Source: Porphyra umbilicalis | Lineage: Eukaryota; Rhodophyta; Bangiophyceae; Bangiales; Bangiaceae | NCBI GenBank assembly: GCA_002049455.2 | Contig: KV918969.1 | Span: 62,001 to 126,000 of the forward strand | DNA: 64,000 nucleotides | Reading direction: 5' to 3' | Shown: piece by piece, positions 12,313-24,210 of the stretch | How positions within the stretch are numbered: position 1 is the first letter of the stretch | Layout: the number at the start of each line of letters is the position of its first letter | The notes under the pieces: generated by a model | What the model was told of the DNA's origin: nothing | Database searches by the model: none | The model's input: only the letters and a program-made list of their open reading frames with translations | Translations under genes and position numbers: made by a program

Positions 12313-13634
12313 ATGGAGATGGACGCGTTTACTGATGATGGGTCTGGGTCGTCGAGCGATACCGGCCGCGGGCAGTCGGAGGGCTCCGCGGACGAGCTGC
12401 TTGCGGCCGTCATCGGAGCGCGATATCTGCTCCTGATGCGCCGTCATCGCAGGAATGCGGCGCAGTCGTCGGGTCTGTGGCCGAGCGGCGTGCCAACCGG
12501 CCACGTGGTTTCGACCAGGGTATGCGCGGCATCATGCCGGATTATTTTGGTGTTGATGATCAGAAGCCTGTGTATGGAGAAGAGACGTTTTAGCGTCTCT
12601 TTCATGTGCCACGGTCTGTTCGTATGAGCATTTACGAGGCCATCCGCAACCGGCCTTTTTGGCGGCAGAGCATCAATGCGACGGGGCGGCCACAAGCTCA
12701 TATTTTGCGGATGCTGGTGGCCGCCTTCTGTGTCCTCGCGTGCAGGGAATCGTATGATCGTGCGGATGAGTATGTCCGGCTGTCCAGGTCTACAATTGAG
12801 GTGGGCACCCAAGAAGCTGATTGAGTGTATTGTTGAGGAGTGGGAGCCCGTCTACCTGCGGCCTCCTAACGACGAGGAGGTCGAGGGCATGCTGGAGCGC
12901 AACGCAGCACGGAATGCATTGGCAGCCTCGATTGTTGTCACTAGGAGTGAGCCGCGTGCCCGAAGGGGCCTTCTGGGCAGTACCAGAAGCGAAAGAAGCG
13001 GCGCCCCATTGTCACGGACACGGTTTGTAATGAGGACCTTTAAATCTTGCATTTCTTTATCGGGACGTCGGCGAGCCTCAATGACCTCAACGTGTTGCGC
13101 ATCTCATTGTTGTATTTTGATGTGTTGGAGGGTGTGTGGCCGCCGAAGTCATTCTCTTTCTGTGTTTATGGTCGTTCACGTCGTTTGTTGTATTATCTTA
13201 CTGACGGTGTTTTTTCCAAGTACCCATTTTTTGTTTCTCCGTAGCCCAACCCCATCACACCCAGAGAAAACATTTTCAACCGGCTCCAGGAAGCGCTGCG
13301 CAAAGATGTCGAGCGGCTGTACGGGGTTCTGACCGCGGGGTTCCACATTCTTCTGCACCTTGGCCGCTTTGACTCAGTTGAGCAGATGATGCTTGCCGGT
13401 AAGGCGGCCGCCATTCTGCACAACATGGACGTTGAGAAGAGGCGTGGCAGGTATGTTGCTCATGAGCGTATGGCAGCGGCGGCGGCCGCAAGAGATGGCG
13501 AACCTGCGGCCGCCGCCGGTGATGTCCATCAGGGGCTTCGGAAAAATGATTCGGATACAGCACCGTTCTGTAACCAGCGGCATCCTGCTCGCAGCAACAT
13601 CTTATGTGCATCAGTCGTTCCACACAGAGCCTGA
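12313..13634 (+). pseudogene. PIF/Harbinger-type (Plant_tran family) transposase, decayed
   Basis: DNA transposase of the PIF/Harbinger superfamily, which cuts and pastes its element with a DDE catalytic triad. The frame starts at ATG 12313 with an acidic Ser/Asp-rich N-terminus, then changes frame to a segment around 12530-12820 (PDYFGVDDQ; then YEAIRNRPFW; then DEYVRLSRSTIEV). After another frame change comes the catalytic core. First Asp: codon 12930, in GSLDC. Second Asp: codon 13083, in SLNDLNVL. Glu: codon 13311, in RKDVERLYGVL. The ending AAAILHNM is typical of the family. Lesions: frame changes near 12520, 12815 and 12910; in-frame stops at 12591, 12942, 12948, 13038 and 13242. Two of the stops replace the Trp codons expected in the conserved HWEW stretch. 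Family assignment is strong; the copy cannot make a full protein. Confidence 0.85.
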
Positions 13635-13639
13635 CCATG

Positions 13640-13757
13640 AAGTGAGATTTCGAGCAGTGTCTTCCGTATTGCTCTCACATTAAATGTCGAGAAGATTTTA
13701 ACGGCTATATCCGGATATATCTGAATAGCTCCCAGATTCTGCTGAAAACCTCGGCCG
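13640..13757 (+). repeat. 3' terminal region of the Harbinger element
   Basis: The sequence after the transposase (GAAGAT...TATCCGGATATATC...CCCAGATTCTGCTGAAAA) recurs elsewhere. It lies inverted at 39664-39915 together with transposase-flanking DNA, and its last part lies inverted at 27312-27350. It contains the palindrome TATCCGGATA. It probably marks the element end and contains part of its terminal inverted repeat; I could not find a matching 5' end upstream. Confidence 0.55.
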
Positions 13758-16700
13758 CCGGCGGTGGCACGCCAGCAGGCGGGAGTGGCAAAGTAGGAGC
13801 TGACGATGCGGGCATCACCGCCACGGCAGCCAATTTTGGTAGCTAGGCGGCGGCCGCTGGCGGTAGCTCTCCAGCAGGCGTTGGTGCCGAGGAAGGAGCT
13901 GACGCTGCGGGTGCTGCCGCCTCGGCCGCCGACTTTGGTGGCTCGGTGGTGGCAGCCGGTGGTGGCTCGCCAGCAGGCGAGGGTTGCGAAGTAGGAGCTG
14001 GCGCTGCGGGCGTCGCCGTCGCGGCCGTCAAGTTTGGTGGCTCAGCGGCGGCCGTCTGCGGTTTCTTGCCAGCATCCGTGAGTGGCGAGGTAGCAGGTGA
14101 CTGTGCCGATTCCGCCGCCGCGGCCACCAATTTCGGTGGCTCGGCGGCCGCCGCCGGCGGTGGCTCGCCAGCAGGCGCTGGTGGCGAAGGAGCTGCTAAC
14201 GGTGCGGAAGTCGCCGCCGCGGCCGCCGACTTTGGTGGCTCCGCGGCGGCCGCCGGCGGTGTCTCGCCAGCAGGCGTGGCTGGCGAAGTAGGAGCTGTCG
14301 GTCCAGGCGTCGCCTCCGCGGCCGCCCACTTTGGTGGCTCGGCGGAGGCCGCTGACCGGTACGCGCCAGAAAGTGTGGGTAGCAGAGGAGTGGCTGCGGG
14401 TACGGGTGCCTCCGCCGCAGCTGACAACTTTCGTTTGCTTGGCTGCGACCACGGGTGGTGGCTCGCCAACAGGCGTGGGTGGCGAAGGATGTTCTGACTG
14501 TGCAGGCGTCGCCGCAGCTGCCGCAAACTTTGGTGGCTTGGCGGTGGCCGCTGGCGGGGACGCGCCAGCAAGTGTGGGTGGCGGAGGAGGAACTGACGGT
14601 GCGAGTGCCGCGGCCGCGGCCGCCGAATCTGGTGGCGCAGCAGCGGCCGCTGGCGGTGGCTCGCCAGCAGGCGTGGGAAGCGAAAGAAAAGCTGGCGGTG
14701 CGGGAGTGGCGGCCGCAGCTGCCAACTTTGGTGGCTCGGCTGCGGCCGCCGGCTGTGGCTCGCGAGCCGCCGTGCGGGGCAAGAAAGGAGCTGACGGTGC
14801 GGGTGGCGCCGCCTCGGCCACCGACTGTGGTGGCTCGGCAGCGGCCGCGGACGGTAGTCAGCCAGCACGCGTGGGTGGCGAAGAAGCTGCCCACGGAGCA
14901 GGCGCCGCCGCCGCTTCCGCCGCCTTTGGCGGCTTGGCGGCGGCCGCTTGCGGGGGCGCGCCAGCAAGCGTTGATGGAGTAGGAGCTGATGACATTGCGG
15001 GAGCCGCTGTCGCGGCCGCCAACTTCGGTGACTTCGCGGCGGCGGCCAGCGGTGGCTCGCTGGCAGTTGCCGGTGGCGCGGGAAGAGCTCACGGTATGTG
15101 CGCAGCCGCCGCGGCCACTGACTTTGGTGCCTCGGCGGCGGGCGCCGGCAGTGGTTCTCAAGCAGTCGTGAGAGGCGAGGGAGCTGCTTAAGCTGTAGTT
15201 GCCGACGCCGCGGCCGCCGGATTTGATGGCTTCGTGGCGGCCGCCAGCGGAAGCCCGCCAGAAGTCCTGTGTGGCGAAGAAGGAGCTGACGGTGCGGGCG
15301 CCGCCGCCGCGGCCGCTAACTTTGGTTGCTCCGCGGCTGCCGCCGGCGGTGGCTCGCCATCAGGCGTTGGTTGCGAAGCAGGAGCTGACGGTGCGGGCGT
15401 CGCAGCTGCGGCTCCCAGCTTTTATGGCTCGGAGGCGGCCGCCGGTGGTAGCTTGCCAGCAGGCGTGGTTGTCGATTTACCAGCTGACTGTGCGGATGAT
15501 GCCGCCGCGGCCGCCGACTACGGTGGCTCGGCGGCGGCCGCCGGCGGTGGCACGCCAGCACTCGTGGGTGGAGAAGAAGGAGCTGACGCTGCGGGCGTCG
15601 CGGGCGCGGCCACTGACCTTGGTGGCCCCGCGGCGGCCGCCGGCGGTGGCTCGCCAGCAGACCGAGACGGCGAAAGAGGACCTGACGGCGCGGGCGGCGC
15701 CGCCTTGACCGCCGACTTTGGTCGCTCGGCGGCGGCCGACGGCGGTGGCTCGCCAGCAGACGTTGGTGTCAAAGGAGAATCTGGCGATGCGGGCGTGGCC
15801 ATCGACTCCGCCGACTTTGATGGCTCGGCGGCGGCCGCCCGCGGTGGCTCGCCAGCATGCGTGGGTGACCAAGGAGCTGCTGACGGTGCAGGCGCGGCCG
15901 CTGCAGCCGCCGACTTTGATGGCTCGGCGGCGGCCGCTGGCGGGGGCGCGCCAGCAGCCGTAGGTTGCCAGGTAGGAGCTGACGGTGCGGGCGCCGCCGC
16001 CGCGGCCGCCGACTCCGGTGGCTCGGCGGCGGGCGCCAGCGCTGGATCGCCAGAAGGCGTGGGTCGTGAAAAATAAGCTGAAATTGCGGGCGCCGCCGCT
16101 GCGTCCGCGGACTTTGGTGGCACGGCGGCGGCCGCTGCCGGTAGCTCGCCAGCAGGCGTGGGTAGCGCAAGAGGAGCTGGCAGCTCGGGAGTCGCCGCCA
16201 GGGCCGCGAACTTTGATTGCTCGGCGGCGGCCACCGGCAGTGGCTCATGAGCAGTCGTTGGAGACGCGACAGAAGCTGACGTTGCGAGTGCCGCCGCCTC
16301 GACCGCCGACTTTGGTGGTTCGGCGGCGGCCGCCGGCGGTGGCTCGCTAGCAGGCGTGGATGGCAAAGAAGCTGATTATGGAGCGGGCGCCGCCACCGCG
16401 GCCGCCGACTTCGGTGGCTCCGCGGCCGCCGCCGGCGGTGCCTCGCCAGCGGGCGTGGGATGTGGGTGCGGACGGTGCGGGCGCCGCCGCCGCGGCCGCC
16501 ATATTCCAAAGCTCGGCGGCGGGCGCCCACGGTGCATCGCAAGCAGGCGTAAGTAGCAATTAAGGACGTCGCGGTGCTGTCGTCGCGGCCGCGTCCGCAC
16601 ACATTGGTGGCTCGGCGGTGACCGCCGGCGGTGGCTCGCCAGCAGGCGTTGGTGGCGATGGAGCTGCTGACGGTGCGGGCGCCGCCGCCGCGGCCGCCGA

Positions 16701-16900
16701 CTTTGGTGGCTCCGCGGCGGCCGCCGGCTATGGCTTACCAGCATGCGTGGGTTGCGGAGGGGAAACGTATGATACGGGCGCCGCCGCCGCTGCCGCTGGC
16801 CTTGTCGGTTCGACTGCGGCCGCTGGCGGTGGCTTGTCAGCCGCAGGACCGGCCGCTGATGCTGCCGCCGCGGCGATCGCAGCTCCCCGCTTGGCGCCTT
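13758..16900. repeat. 96-bp GC-rich minisatellite, about 32 copies
   Basis: Imperfect tandem repeat of a 96-bp (32-codon) unit rich in GCGGCCGC. Because the period is a multiple of three and stops are rare, several frames stay open on both strands. The + strand encodes Gly-Ala-rich units with SPAGVGGE and ADFGGSAAAA cores; the minus strand encodes Pro-Ala-rich units with PTPAGEPPPAAAA and EPPKSA cores, plus Arg-rich frames. Indels break every frame into pieces of up to ~370 codons. The + strand is mildly favoured, because the repeat there leads directly into a protein-like C-terminus (see 16618-17073). Confidence 0.85.
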
Positions 16901-17073
16901 TGCCGCATGTTCCCGTAGAGGTGGGCGGCGCGGACCCCCTGCCAGGTTCTTTACTGTTCAAGTTGCGGGCTTGTCAGATCGCCACAAATAGAGCTGAATT
17001 ATTCTCTCTCCGCGACGACCTGGTGGCCCATATCTTCGTTGATCTCGGATCTCTTCTGAAGCCATATCTGTAG
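16618..17073 (+). CDS. Putative C-terminal part of a repeat protein
   Basis: The last frame of the 96-bp repeat region. After two to three Gly/Ala-rich repeat units it runs into a ~60-residue non-repetitive tail of normal composition (segments LAPLPHVPVEVGG and ELFSLRDDLVAHIFVDLG) and stops at 17071. A tail of this kind is hard to explain as repeat noise and suggests that the minisatellite was once, or is, part of a + strand coding exon. No start codon or splice junction was identified upstream, and the minus strand is also open over the repeats. Function unknown. Confidence 0.35.
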   Translation: MTAGGGSPAGVGGDGAADGAGAAAAAADFGGSAAAAGYGLPACVGCGGETYDTGAAAAAAGLVGSTAAAGGGLSAAGPAADAAAAAIAAPRLAPLPHVPVEVGGADPLPGSLLFKLRACQIATNRAELFSLRDDLVAHIFVDLGSLLKPYL

Positions 17074-17478
17074 CGTTCAACGGCTTTTTTTGCCATCATG
17101 GTTTTATTTTTTTGCCTCACTCATTTGTGCGTCGGCCGCGGCCACTATGCCGACCCGGGATAGCAAAGACCCTTGGACGGCCTCCATTTTGTCCGGGAGG
17201 GCGGGCGAGGCCGTCGCTCTGTGTGGCGTGGGCAGATCTCCGCGAGTGTCTTAAACTTTCATGCTGCAGTATTACTGGTGTACAAGGTAGGGGATCATGC
17301 CGTGCTCGCTTCTTAGACGAAGTGGCAGGGTCGGACAGAGTCAGTGTGTAGGAAAAAAAAAAAACCGGCGAAGGAGAAAAAAGAATCCTGTATGATTGTG
17401 GCGCAATAGTCGATGCAATTGTTGAGCACTCCATACGTGCACAGAACCGACTGTCACCAACGTAAAAAGACATCAAAC
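17074..17478. other. Intergenic, T- and A-runs
   Basis: Short spacer between the convergent + strand repeat ORF and the minus-strand frame ending at 17479. It contains a T-rich stretch (17080-17115) and an A12 run at 17350. No gene seen. Confidence 0.4.
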
Positions 17479-20400
17479 TCAAGCCAAGTCACCATACGCA
17501 CAATCGCTGTCACTTGTACCACAGGCAGCGTCCTCCGCGTCGTCGTTCGACTCTCCAGCGGCCGCAGTATGCGGCCGCGGCGTCATAAAAGGGCCCGGAC
17601 CCGAGACGGCGTTCCTGGCCGCCGTGAAGCGGGCCAGATTGGTCTGCAGCGAGTTCCAGCATCGCTCCTTTTCCCGCTTGACCATGCCGATACCGGCCGA
17701 GGCCGCAGCGCGGCGGGAAACGGCTGCGCTTGCGGCCGCGGCTGGAAATGCGCCGCGGCGACGCCTCGACGCCGCCACTGGGAAACGATGCAGACACAGA
17801 CAATGCGGCCGCACTCATGGCCGCGCAAGGCGCCTTCGAGCCGACCGTGCGGCCTGCGGCCGGCGCCAGAGTGGCCACTTTGCGGCAATTAACAGCCGCG
17901 ACGCCGTGAGTAGCGGGCGCTTCGCCAGACCCGGGAGACGCTGCTACACCGCCACTTGGGGAAACTGCAGATGCTGGCGATGGGGCCCCACTTGGAGCCC
18001 GACCTGCGGCCGCACCCGCCGCCGCCTCAGCGGCCGCGGTGGCGGCCGCAGAGCTGCACGACATGGACGGCGCCGTTGATATCGAGCGAGACGCGAGCCG
18101 TGACTCCGCTGCCTTGGCCTTGATCAGTCTTGCGTTAAGGGGCAGAAGCGACCGCTTCATCTCGTTCTTGCGCCACTGCTCCGCCTCACCCGTCTCACGT
18201 ACGTCCTCGGCCTTCCAAAATTCATTGTCAGCGCGGTCGATATCTGTTTCAGACAAGGACTAGTGGGCGGCCGCCGTCGTGGCGGCCTCTCTTCAGATAG
18301 CAATGTTAGTCGAGGCCGCCGCTTTGGCGGTCTTCGTACCGATAGGCTGCTCTCGAAAGAGGCCGCGCAGCCTGCTCACCGGGGAGCTCGAGTCGTCGTC
18401 CTCAATGTCCTCGAATCCTCCGTCTGGCACAGCACGGCGGCCGCGAGCGGCGGCCGCCGCGGCGGCCGCCCTGGGCCAGCTGAACTTGTTCAACCTGCGC
18501 ATGACCCTCCAACACTTGACCCAATAGCTCAACTCTTGCCGCCCTTCTTCATTACCAACACAGACGCGTCCTCGTCATTGTCGTCCACCTGCACGAGCTC
18601 ATAAAAGTTCTCGACGTCCAAGTGCGCGTTGGCCATGCGTAACAGGTCCTCGTCGGTCAAATTGCCCGTCATCAAGCGACGCCCGACGCCCACCATAGAG
18701 AATGAAATGCGTTGAACGCTCTTAAAAACTGCATAGCGCAGTTCATGGTCGCGGCGGTGTCTGTGCGCGCCCCTCATACAGGGCCCATAGGGCAATGGGA
18801 CTGACACCCGTTGACAATTGCAGCGGCAAAAGCACCCCGGCAACCGCTGCACCGCGGCCACCTGGAGTGCAGCACCCTCCAAGTGCTCCGCGCCTGCCCG
18901 CTTCGCGACCTCGGACTGCATGCCTGGCATCGGCGCCAAGGGTAGCATCTGCGACGCCGCCTCCACCGCAGCAGTTGGCGCCGATTGGTCCGCCGCTTGC
19001 ACGTCCACGTCCGCGGCCTCGCCCAAGCACTGTTGACTTCCCGCGACGGGGTTCTCACCGCGGCCAGCGACGCTTCTGCTTTGAGGGGCCTCGACATCTC
19101 CGTCAGCGCTGCGGTCTGCCGTCGTGGCGGCGGCGTCGGGGGCCGCACGATCGGCGGCCCCGCCGGCCGCGGCCGAGGAGGCGGTACGCGACCTTGTATC
19201 ACCTGCGGCCGCCTTTTCCGCCGCGGCTCCCACCAAGTGCTCTTCTACAGGGAGTCCGGACTGCCATTCCGCAGCAGCTATTGCACCGTCCGGTCCCCGT
19301 TATGCGCTCTGCGGGCAAGCCCCTGCAGCTCCCACAGTTCCCCTGCGGCCACCGGTGGCGGCTGCGCCGGGGGCGGCCGCCAGGAGGACCGAGATGTGCC
19401 ACGACGAACGGAGCTCCCCGGACCCGAATGTGACGGCCGGAACTGGTGAGGGGTTGCGCTTGCCCGATTTGGGCTCGCCGGTGGCTGCGAGCCTCGTTAC
19501 AGCTGAAATGTGCGAGTAGGGCTCGGCAGCAACGCGGGCGTTGGCCACCGATGAGGGGGACGCAGTCCTTAACGAATCGGGCTTGGCGGTCTCTGCGGAG
19601 GCGGCCGCCAGTCGGAAGAGTGAGGGCCTTGACGGCGCGGGCTCGGCGGCCGACACGGGGCCGGCCGGCAATCGGGGGGACGCAGGCCTTAATAGGGCGG
19701 GCTTGGCGGCCGACAAGGTCCTGGCGGCCACTCGGGGGAATGGAGGGCTTGAGGAAGCGGGCACGGGGGCCGCTGCAGCGGCGGCCGCCAGTCGGAAGGG
19801 CACTGGCCTTGGCGGGGCAGGCTTGGCGGCCGGCACGGTCCCGGCCTTTTGTCCGGGGGACCCGGGCGTTGACGGGATGGGATGGGCGGCGGTGTCGGCG
19901 GGGGCCGTCACGCGGGGGGACGCGCGTACTGAAGAAGCGGGCTTGGCTGTCGTGACGGCAGTGGGGTGGCTTCTTGGCCCCAGACGCTCGTGGTGGAGCC
20001 TCTGAGATGGGCCGAGAGCGCGCCGCCCACGGACACGGACAGGAGGGCGCTCACAGAACGTGATCGTCACCGAAGCCCAGCGTGCGTCGGCACAACCGGC
20101 AGAACTGCTGCAGACCGCACCGGCGCTTCGGTTTTGATATTGGACGCAGCGCGGATAGAACCACGCTGCCGCAACGGACGGTCCTCGCACAGTCCGGCAC
20201 CTCGTGGGCAGCGAGCGAAAGGCGGCCGCTTGTGCACAGAGCGGCCGCCAAAAAGGTGAGGCAGCCCGCCTTCCGCCGCACCCTCCCTCGAGAACTGTCG
20301 TGTACCAGCGGCGGGAACAGAGAAAGACGGCCGTCAAGAGCAGCGCGCACGCGCACACGGTGCCGCTGCGGCCGTCAACGACAGTTGTGGCAGCAAAAAA

Positions 20401-20556
20401 GCGCACGAACACACATGTCGTCTCTCCCGTGATACAACGCGGCCTCCAATGAAAAGGGCGACCGCTACAAAGCACGCGCGCACGACGTCTCCTCTCCCGC
20501 GCTGCAACGGCGGCCGCTGGCAACGCTTGCGTCTGCACGTACGCACGCGGTTGCAC
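17479..20556 (-). pseudogene. Decayed or multi-exon Cys- and Ala-rich gene, function unknown
   Basis: A series of minus-strand segments that read like one protein. Reading downstream: 20556-19303 and 19299-18529 share one frame, broken by a single TAA at 19300; 18532-17860 continues in another frame with two stops (18293 and ~18258); 17814-17479 ends in a third frame. Protein-like parts include a Cys-rich patch (CFCRC, then GPCMRG, around 18780-18840), an acidic segment before 18529 (NLTDEDLLRMANAHLDVENF), a charged segment (DRADNEFWKAEDVRETGEAE, ~18200) and an acidic C-terminus ending DCAYGDLA. A Pro/Ala section is built on a 60-bp minisatellite. A different frame at ~20055-20130 has another CxxC patch (FCRLCRR). 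No GT-AG introns repair the frame clearly, so I treat it as decayed. No known family recognised. Confidence 0.4.
19530..19965. repeat. 60-bp minisatellite, about 7 copies
   Basis: Units of 60 bp, typified by GCGGGCTTGGCGGCCGACA, are repeated tandemly with about 20-30 percent divergence by eye. It encodes 20-residue repeats on either strand (minus strand: Ala-Lys-Pro-Ala type) and lies inside the decayed minus-strand gene. Confidence 0.8.
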
Positions 20557-20860
20557 ACGGCTCTTTTCTCGGCGCCAAACGGGTCACGGCGCCGGGGCCG
20601 GTGCCCCCGGCGCTGCGACCCCGCCGACAAATGGTCCACAAACAGAGTCTTTCCCCAAAGCAGCCGCTCATTCCAGACGATCCCGCGGCGCCACCACCCT
20701 ACCACTGCGTATACGATCAGAAAGCGGCCTGCAAGTTTCCACCACGAACGTTCTCGACGGTGTTGCAGGTGGCACGACCTCGCAGTACGCTCCCAAAACA
20801 GGCGGCCGCCCCCGATCTCCGCCTCGCTTGGGGGGAATCGGGCGGTCGCCTTTTTAGCCT

Positions 20861-20921
20861 GTCACGCTCGGGGCTAAGCAGGCCACGCCGAGCGTGACGC
20901 TGCGCTCTACGCGTGGCCTGC
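20861..20921. repeat. Two interleaved perfect inverted repeats
   Basis: GTCACGCTCGG (20861-20871) pairs with CCGAGCGTGAC (20888-20898), and GCAGGCCACGC (20878-20888) pairs with GCGTGGCCTGC (20911-20921). The arms overlap in the order a-b-a'-b', the topology of a pseudoknot. Both pairs are perfect over 11 bp. Confidence 0.75.
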
Positions 20922-23900
20922 CGGAACTGCTGGCCTCGATCAACCGCCATAGTGCTCCCTGCGCCACATGTGGCGCCCGGTCGACCGTTCACGGTGGACA
21001 GCCATTCGAGGGTGTGGCCGGGGAGCTGCACAGGGAGAGCGCGTCTGACTAATGAGCATGCGATTCGCTGACACAAAAATCGGAGGGGACCGCACGATTC
21101 TGCCGCTCCGCAAGGGACAAGATCGTACGTGGCCCCTGCCGCGTCTCGGCAAACTCGCAGGCCGGGCCGCCCGACCGCCGCAGGCGGCCACGTGGAAGAC
21201 CGCCCTGCATCACGGTGACCGGCAGACACCACGCGGTCGCCTCACAGCACGCCTATTTAAGAGCCAATGTACCTGCTCTTCTGGGTATTCAAGAGTATTG
21301 TCGGTCCCGGTCGGTCATCGCTTCAAATGCGACAGACCATTGGTCGCCCTCGCCGTTGTCAGCAATCACAGATATCATTCAAAAAAGGCACATTTGTTTC
21401 ATGCCGACATTCAACGCGTAGAGCCTCCACTGCTCAGGTTGGCAATCAGGAGCCGGTACAGACGAGGTGCTTCTGATCGTATGATGCAAAACTGGGATGG
21501 TATTGAATCCCTCACGGCACACGCAAATAGTCCCTAACGGCATCTTACGCACGCGGGAAGGAAATGGGCGGAGCATTATCCACGACGCTGCGCTTCTATC
21601 GCCTGGCGATGGGGCATAACTCCGGCTCGATAAACGCGTACCGACTGTTTTTTGACGCATCTGATAGGTCTCGATGAGAACAACTTATGGGTGCTGTCAA
21701 GGTAATGCCAAATTGTCTCAAGTGCAGCCGGTCGGTGTTTTTGTGTAAGAGCGGCACACGAAAGCACGTGGCCACCAGAGTGCCGGAGGTGCTAGGATTA
21801 GTTTTTTGCCGGTAGAAACAGGCTCAGGGGCCCCTCGGTCCCCTGTCATGCATAGGGGCAGCTTCTGAGTGCGTGACCTGAAGCGTCCGTGCAGATCCAA
21901 TGTGCGCTTGAAGCTAAACGCTGCCATTCATCGGATGGCAATCGGAAATATCTCCGGCTATATAATTGTGTTCAAACTGTTCTTTGGCGCATCTGATAGG
22001 TCACGCTGAGAGGAACGGCGGGGAGTTGTCTAATTTTAATGACCGTTTTTCCTACTCCTTCCCCGCAGTTGGCTTGAGGAGATGGCGCTGGCAGTCAACG
22101 CATTGGTACGCCCATATCCTGCCGCGAAACGCCTGCACGATATCTGTTATCGTTGCCCTATATTTGTCACGAGAAAGTGAACCATACATGGGAATGGTAC
22201 CGGATAGCCAGTGGAGCCGGGCCGCGAATAGAGGCAGGGTAGGGAAGAGGAGGTGAGCCTGTTTATCTCATCATATCTGCAGCGTGCCAATGTGTGTCTC
22301 ATCTCGGCTCCTTGCCCCCCCGCTCCCCCCTCAATTAGTATCTTCAACAGGCACACATCGACTGAACTAACGTCCGGTCGTCATCGTCATCCACCATGTT
22401 GAGCCCCACAACAGGAAGACAGCAACTGCACAGCGACTTCAATGCCACCTGTGAAAGCGCCTGAAAGCGACAGGCGCAGAAAAGCGCGGGCAAGACGGGA
22501 TCCGCCGTGGATCACGATACGCCGTCCGCGGATCATCCTGGGTTATGAACCAAGTACCAGTCTCACAGAGGCTGTGAAGATCTAGAAACTTGGAACGCGT
22601 CCTAGAAATTTGGAACGCGTCCCAATCGCTCTCGACCAGTGGATCTTTAGCACGTTGCAGCTTGGCTTTCAACTGGCCTGTGTAAGGCTCAGACCGAGAA
22701 GAGCAGCCTTAACTAGGCGTGACTGGCGCTTCAGAATGCTGCAGTCTCGGTCGAGGTGAAAGCGCCACCAGATTACACGCACGATGTACGCCTGCCCGCT
22801 GGAATGAACCAATAAGAGACCTACATGTCACTGCAGTCGGTCGTGAAATGCAACCGTGCGGCGAGATGATGTCAGATACGGCCAACGTGTCTCCGACATT
22901 TGTGCGTTTGACGTCTTCGTGTCTACTCGATCGCAAAAGTTTGCGGCCTATTTCGCTGCGTGTCTCACTTGACCGTGTTATTTTCTGACGATTGGGGCCC
23001 AGATGAACGTGATCGCGAGGTCGATCGATAGTATGTTTTGCATGAATTCTAGCATTGGACTGTCAAAATGTGGACATCTTACGGGGAAGCCGTTCGCAGC
23101 CTCCATTTCGCAGGTCATCAATGAAGCAACGTCACCTCCTCCGTTTCATAAACACAGCGATCTGCCGACATAAAAAAACAATTACTCTGGATCCGAGCGG
23201 AGCAGGCTCTCAGAGCCTGCGCATATCGCTGCCCAAACAATTTTGGCCACTCACAGGCGCACACGATTCGCCCATAAACAGTTGGCAGATGGTTCGCATT
23301 CGACGTTTCGGGCATGCTCTTACTGACGCCACATTAGGCAGCGAAGATGCCGTTACGATGCCCCGAGTAGCACCCTCAGTATTCGCAAGGTGGCTCAAGT
23401 GGCACCCACACAATGCTCTTTTATGTCATTTTCTGTGTCAAGACTGGGTTCCTGTCCCCAACAAAGATGCACAGCTGCAACCTGCTGAATGAAGTAGACC
23501 TCCGTAAAAACGTTCTCTTGGCGACGTGTTGCTGACGCCGTTTTGAGTAGGGCCGATACGGGCGCGCGACGTCCAAATGACGTCCTGGTGACGCCCTAAA
23601 CGACTCCCTTAATGACGCCCCGGGCGTTCTGACCAACCCTCACGAGACACCTGTCACCCTACCCTGCCATTGGCACACGATTTTAGCGAAGAGGGCATCT
23701 TTGGTCATCGTTCTTGCTATCCTGTGCAGATGTGGCGAAGGCGATGGCTCGATATCGCTATATACGGCGAAATGGCTCACCAAATGAATGCCTTTCGCCA
23801 TCCGCCGTCGCAGAATTGCAAAAAGGCGCACCGATAGACTTGGTCTGAAGGGGATAGGAGCACAATGCCGCTTTTGCCTCCCGACACTTGTGGAGCAGCT

Positions 23901-24210
23901 TCGTGGGACGAGCACACATTTCTGTGGCTGCACCCACAAGAGCACCCACAGTCAGGCATGGCACCAATGAAATGCATGCACTGAATTGAATCGGTTTAAT
24001 ACATGTTCAATCGACATTTATATGACAGATTGCAGTGTGTTTTCGTCCTAAGAGATTCGTTTACAAGAGAATTTAGGTCTCGAGTCTTCCGTTCCGGACC
24101 ATGTAGGCCAATTTCTATTTCTTTTGAGGTGAATGAGATGTCTCTTACAACGAGAACGCACAGTCATCAGTTGCCGTTTTTTTGATATTTATGTGTTTCT
24201 ATTCTGAATG
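20922..24210. other. No gene recognised
   Basis: AT-richer than its neighbours. No frame longer than ~150 codons has a domain. It contains a 20-bp tandem duplication at 22582-22621, a 9-bp-arm palindrome at 23202-23220 and several TGACGYCC motifs at 23568-23615. Confidence 0.4.
22582..22621. repeat. 20-bp tandem duplication
   Basis: Two adjacent copies of CTAGAAACTTGGAACGCGTC that differ by one base. Confidence 0.85.

Noticed and set aside
13843-14967. 374-codon minus-strand ORF
   Set aside because: Arg- and Pro-rich frame produced by the 96-bp minisatellite; equally long frames exist in other phases and it changes character within the frame.
13758-16900. CRISPR-like array
   Set aside because: Contiguous 96-bp units without unique spacers, in a eukaryotic context; a minisatellite.
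23202-23220. Hairpin GCAGGCTCT/AGAGCCTGC
   Set aside because: Perfect palindrome, but with a single-base centre; too short to be a functional stem-loop on present evidence.
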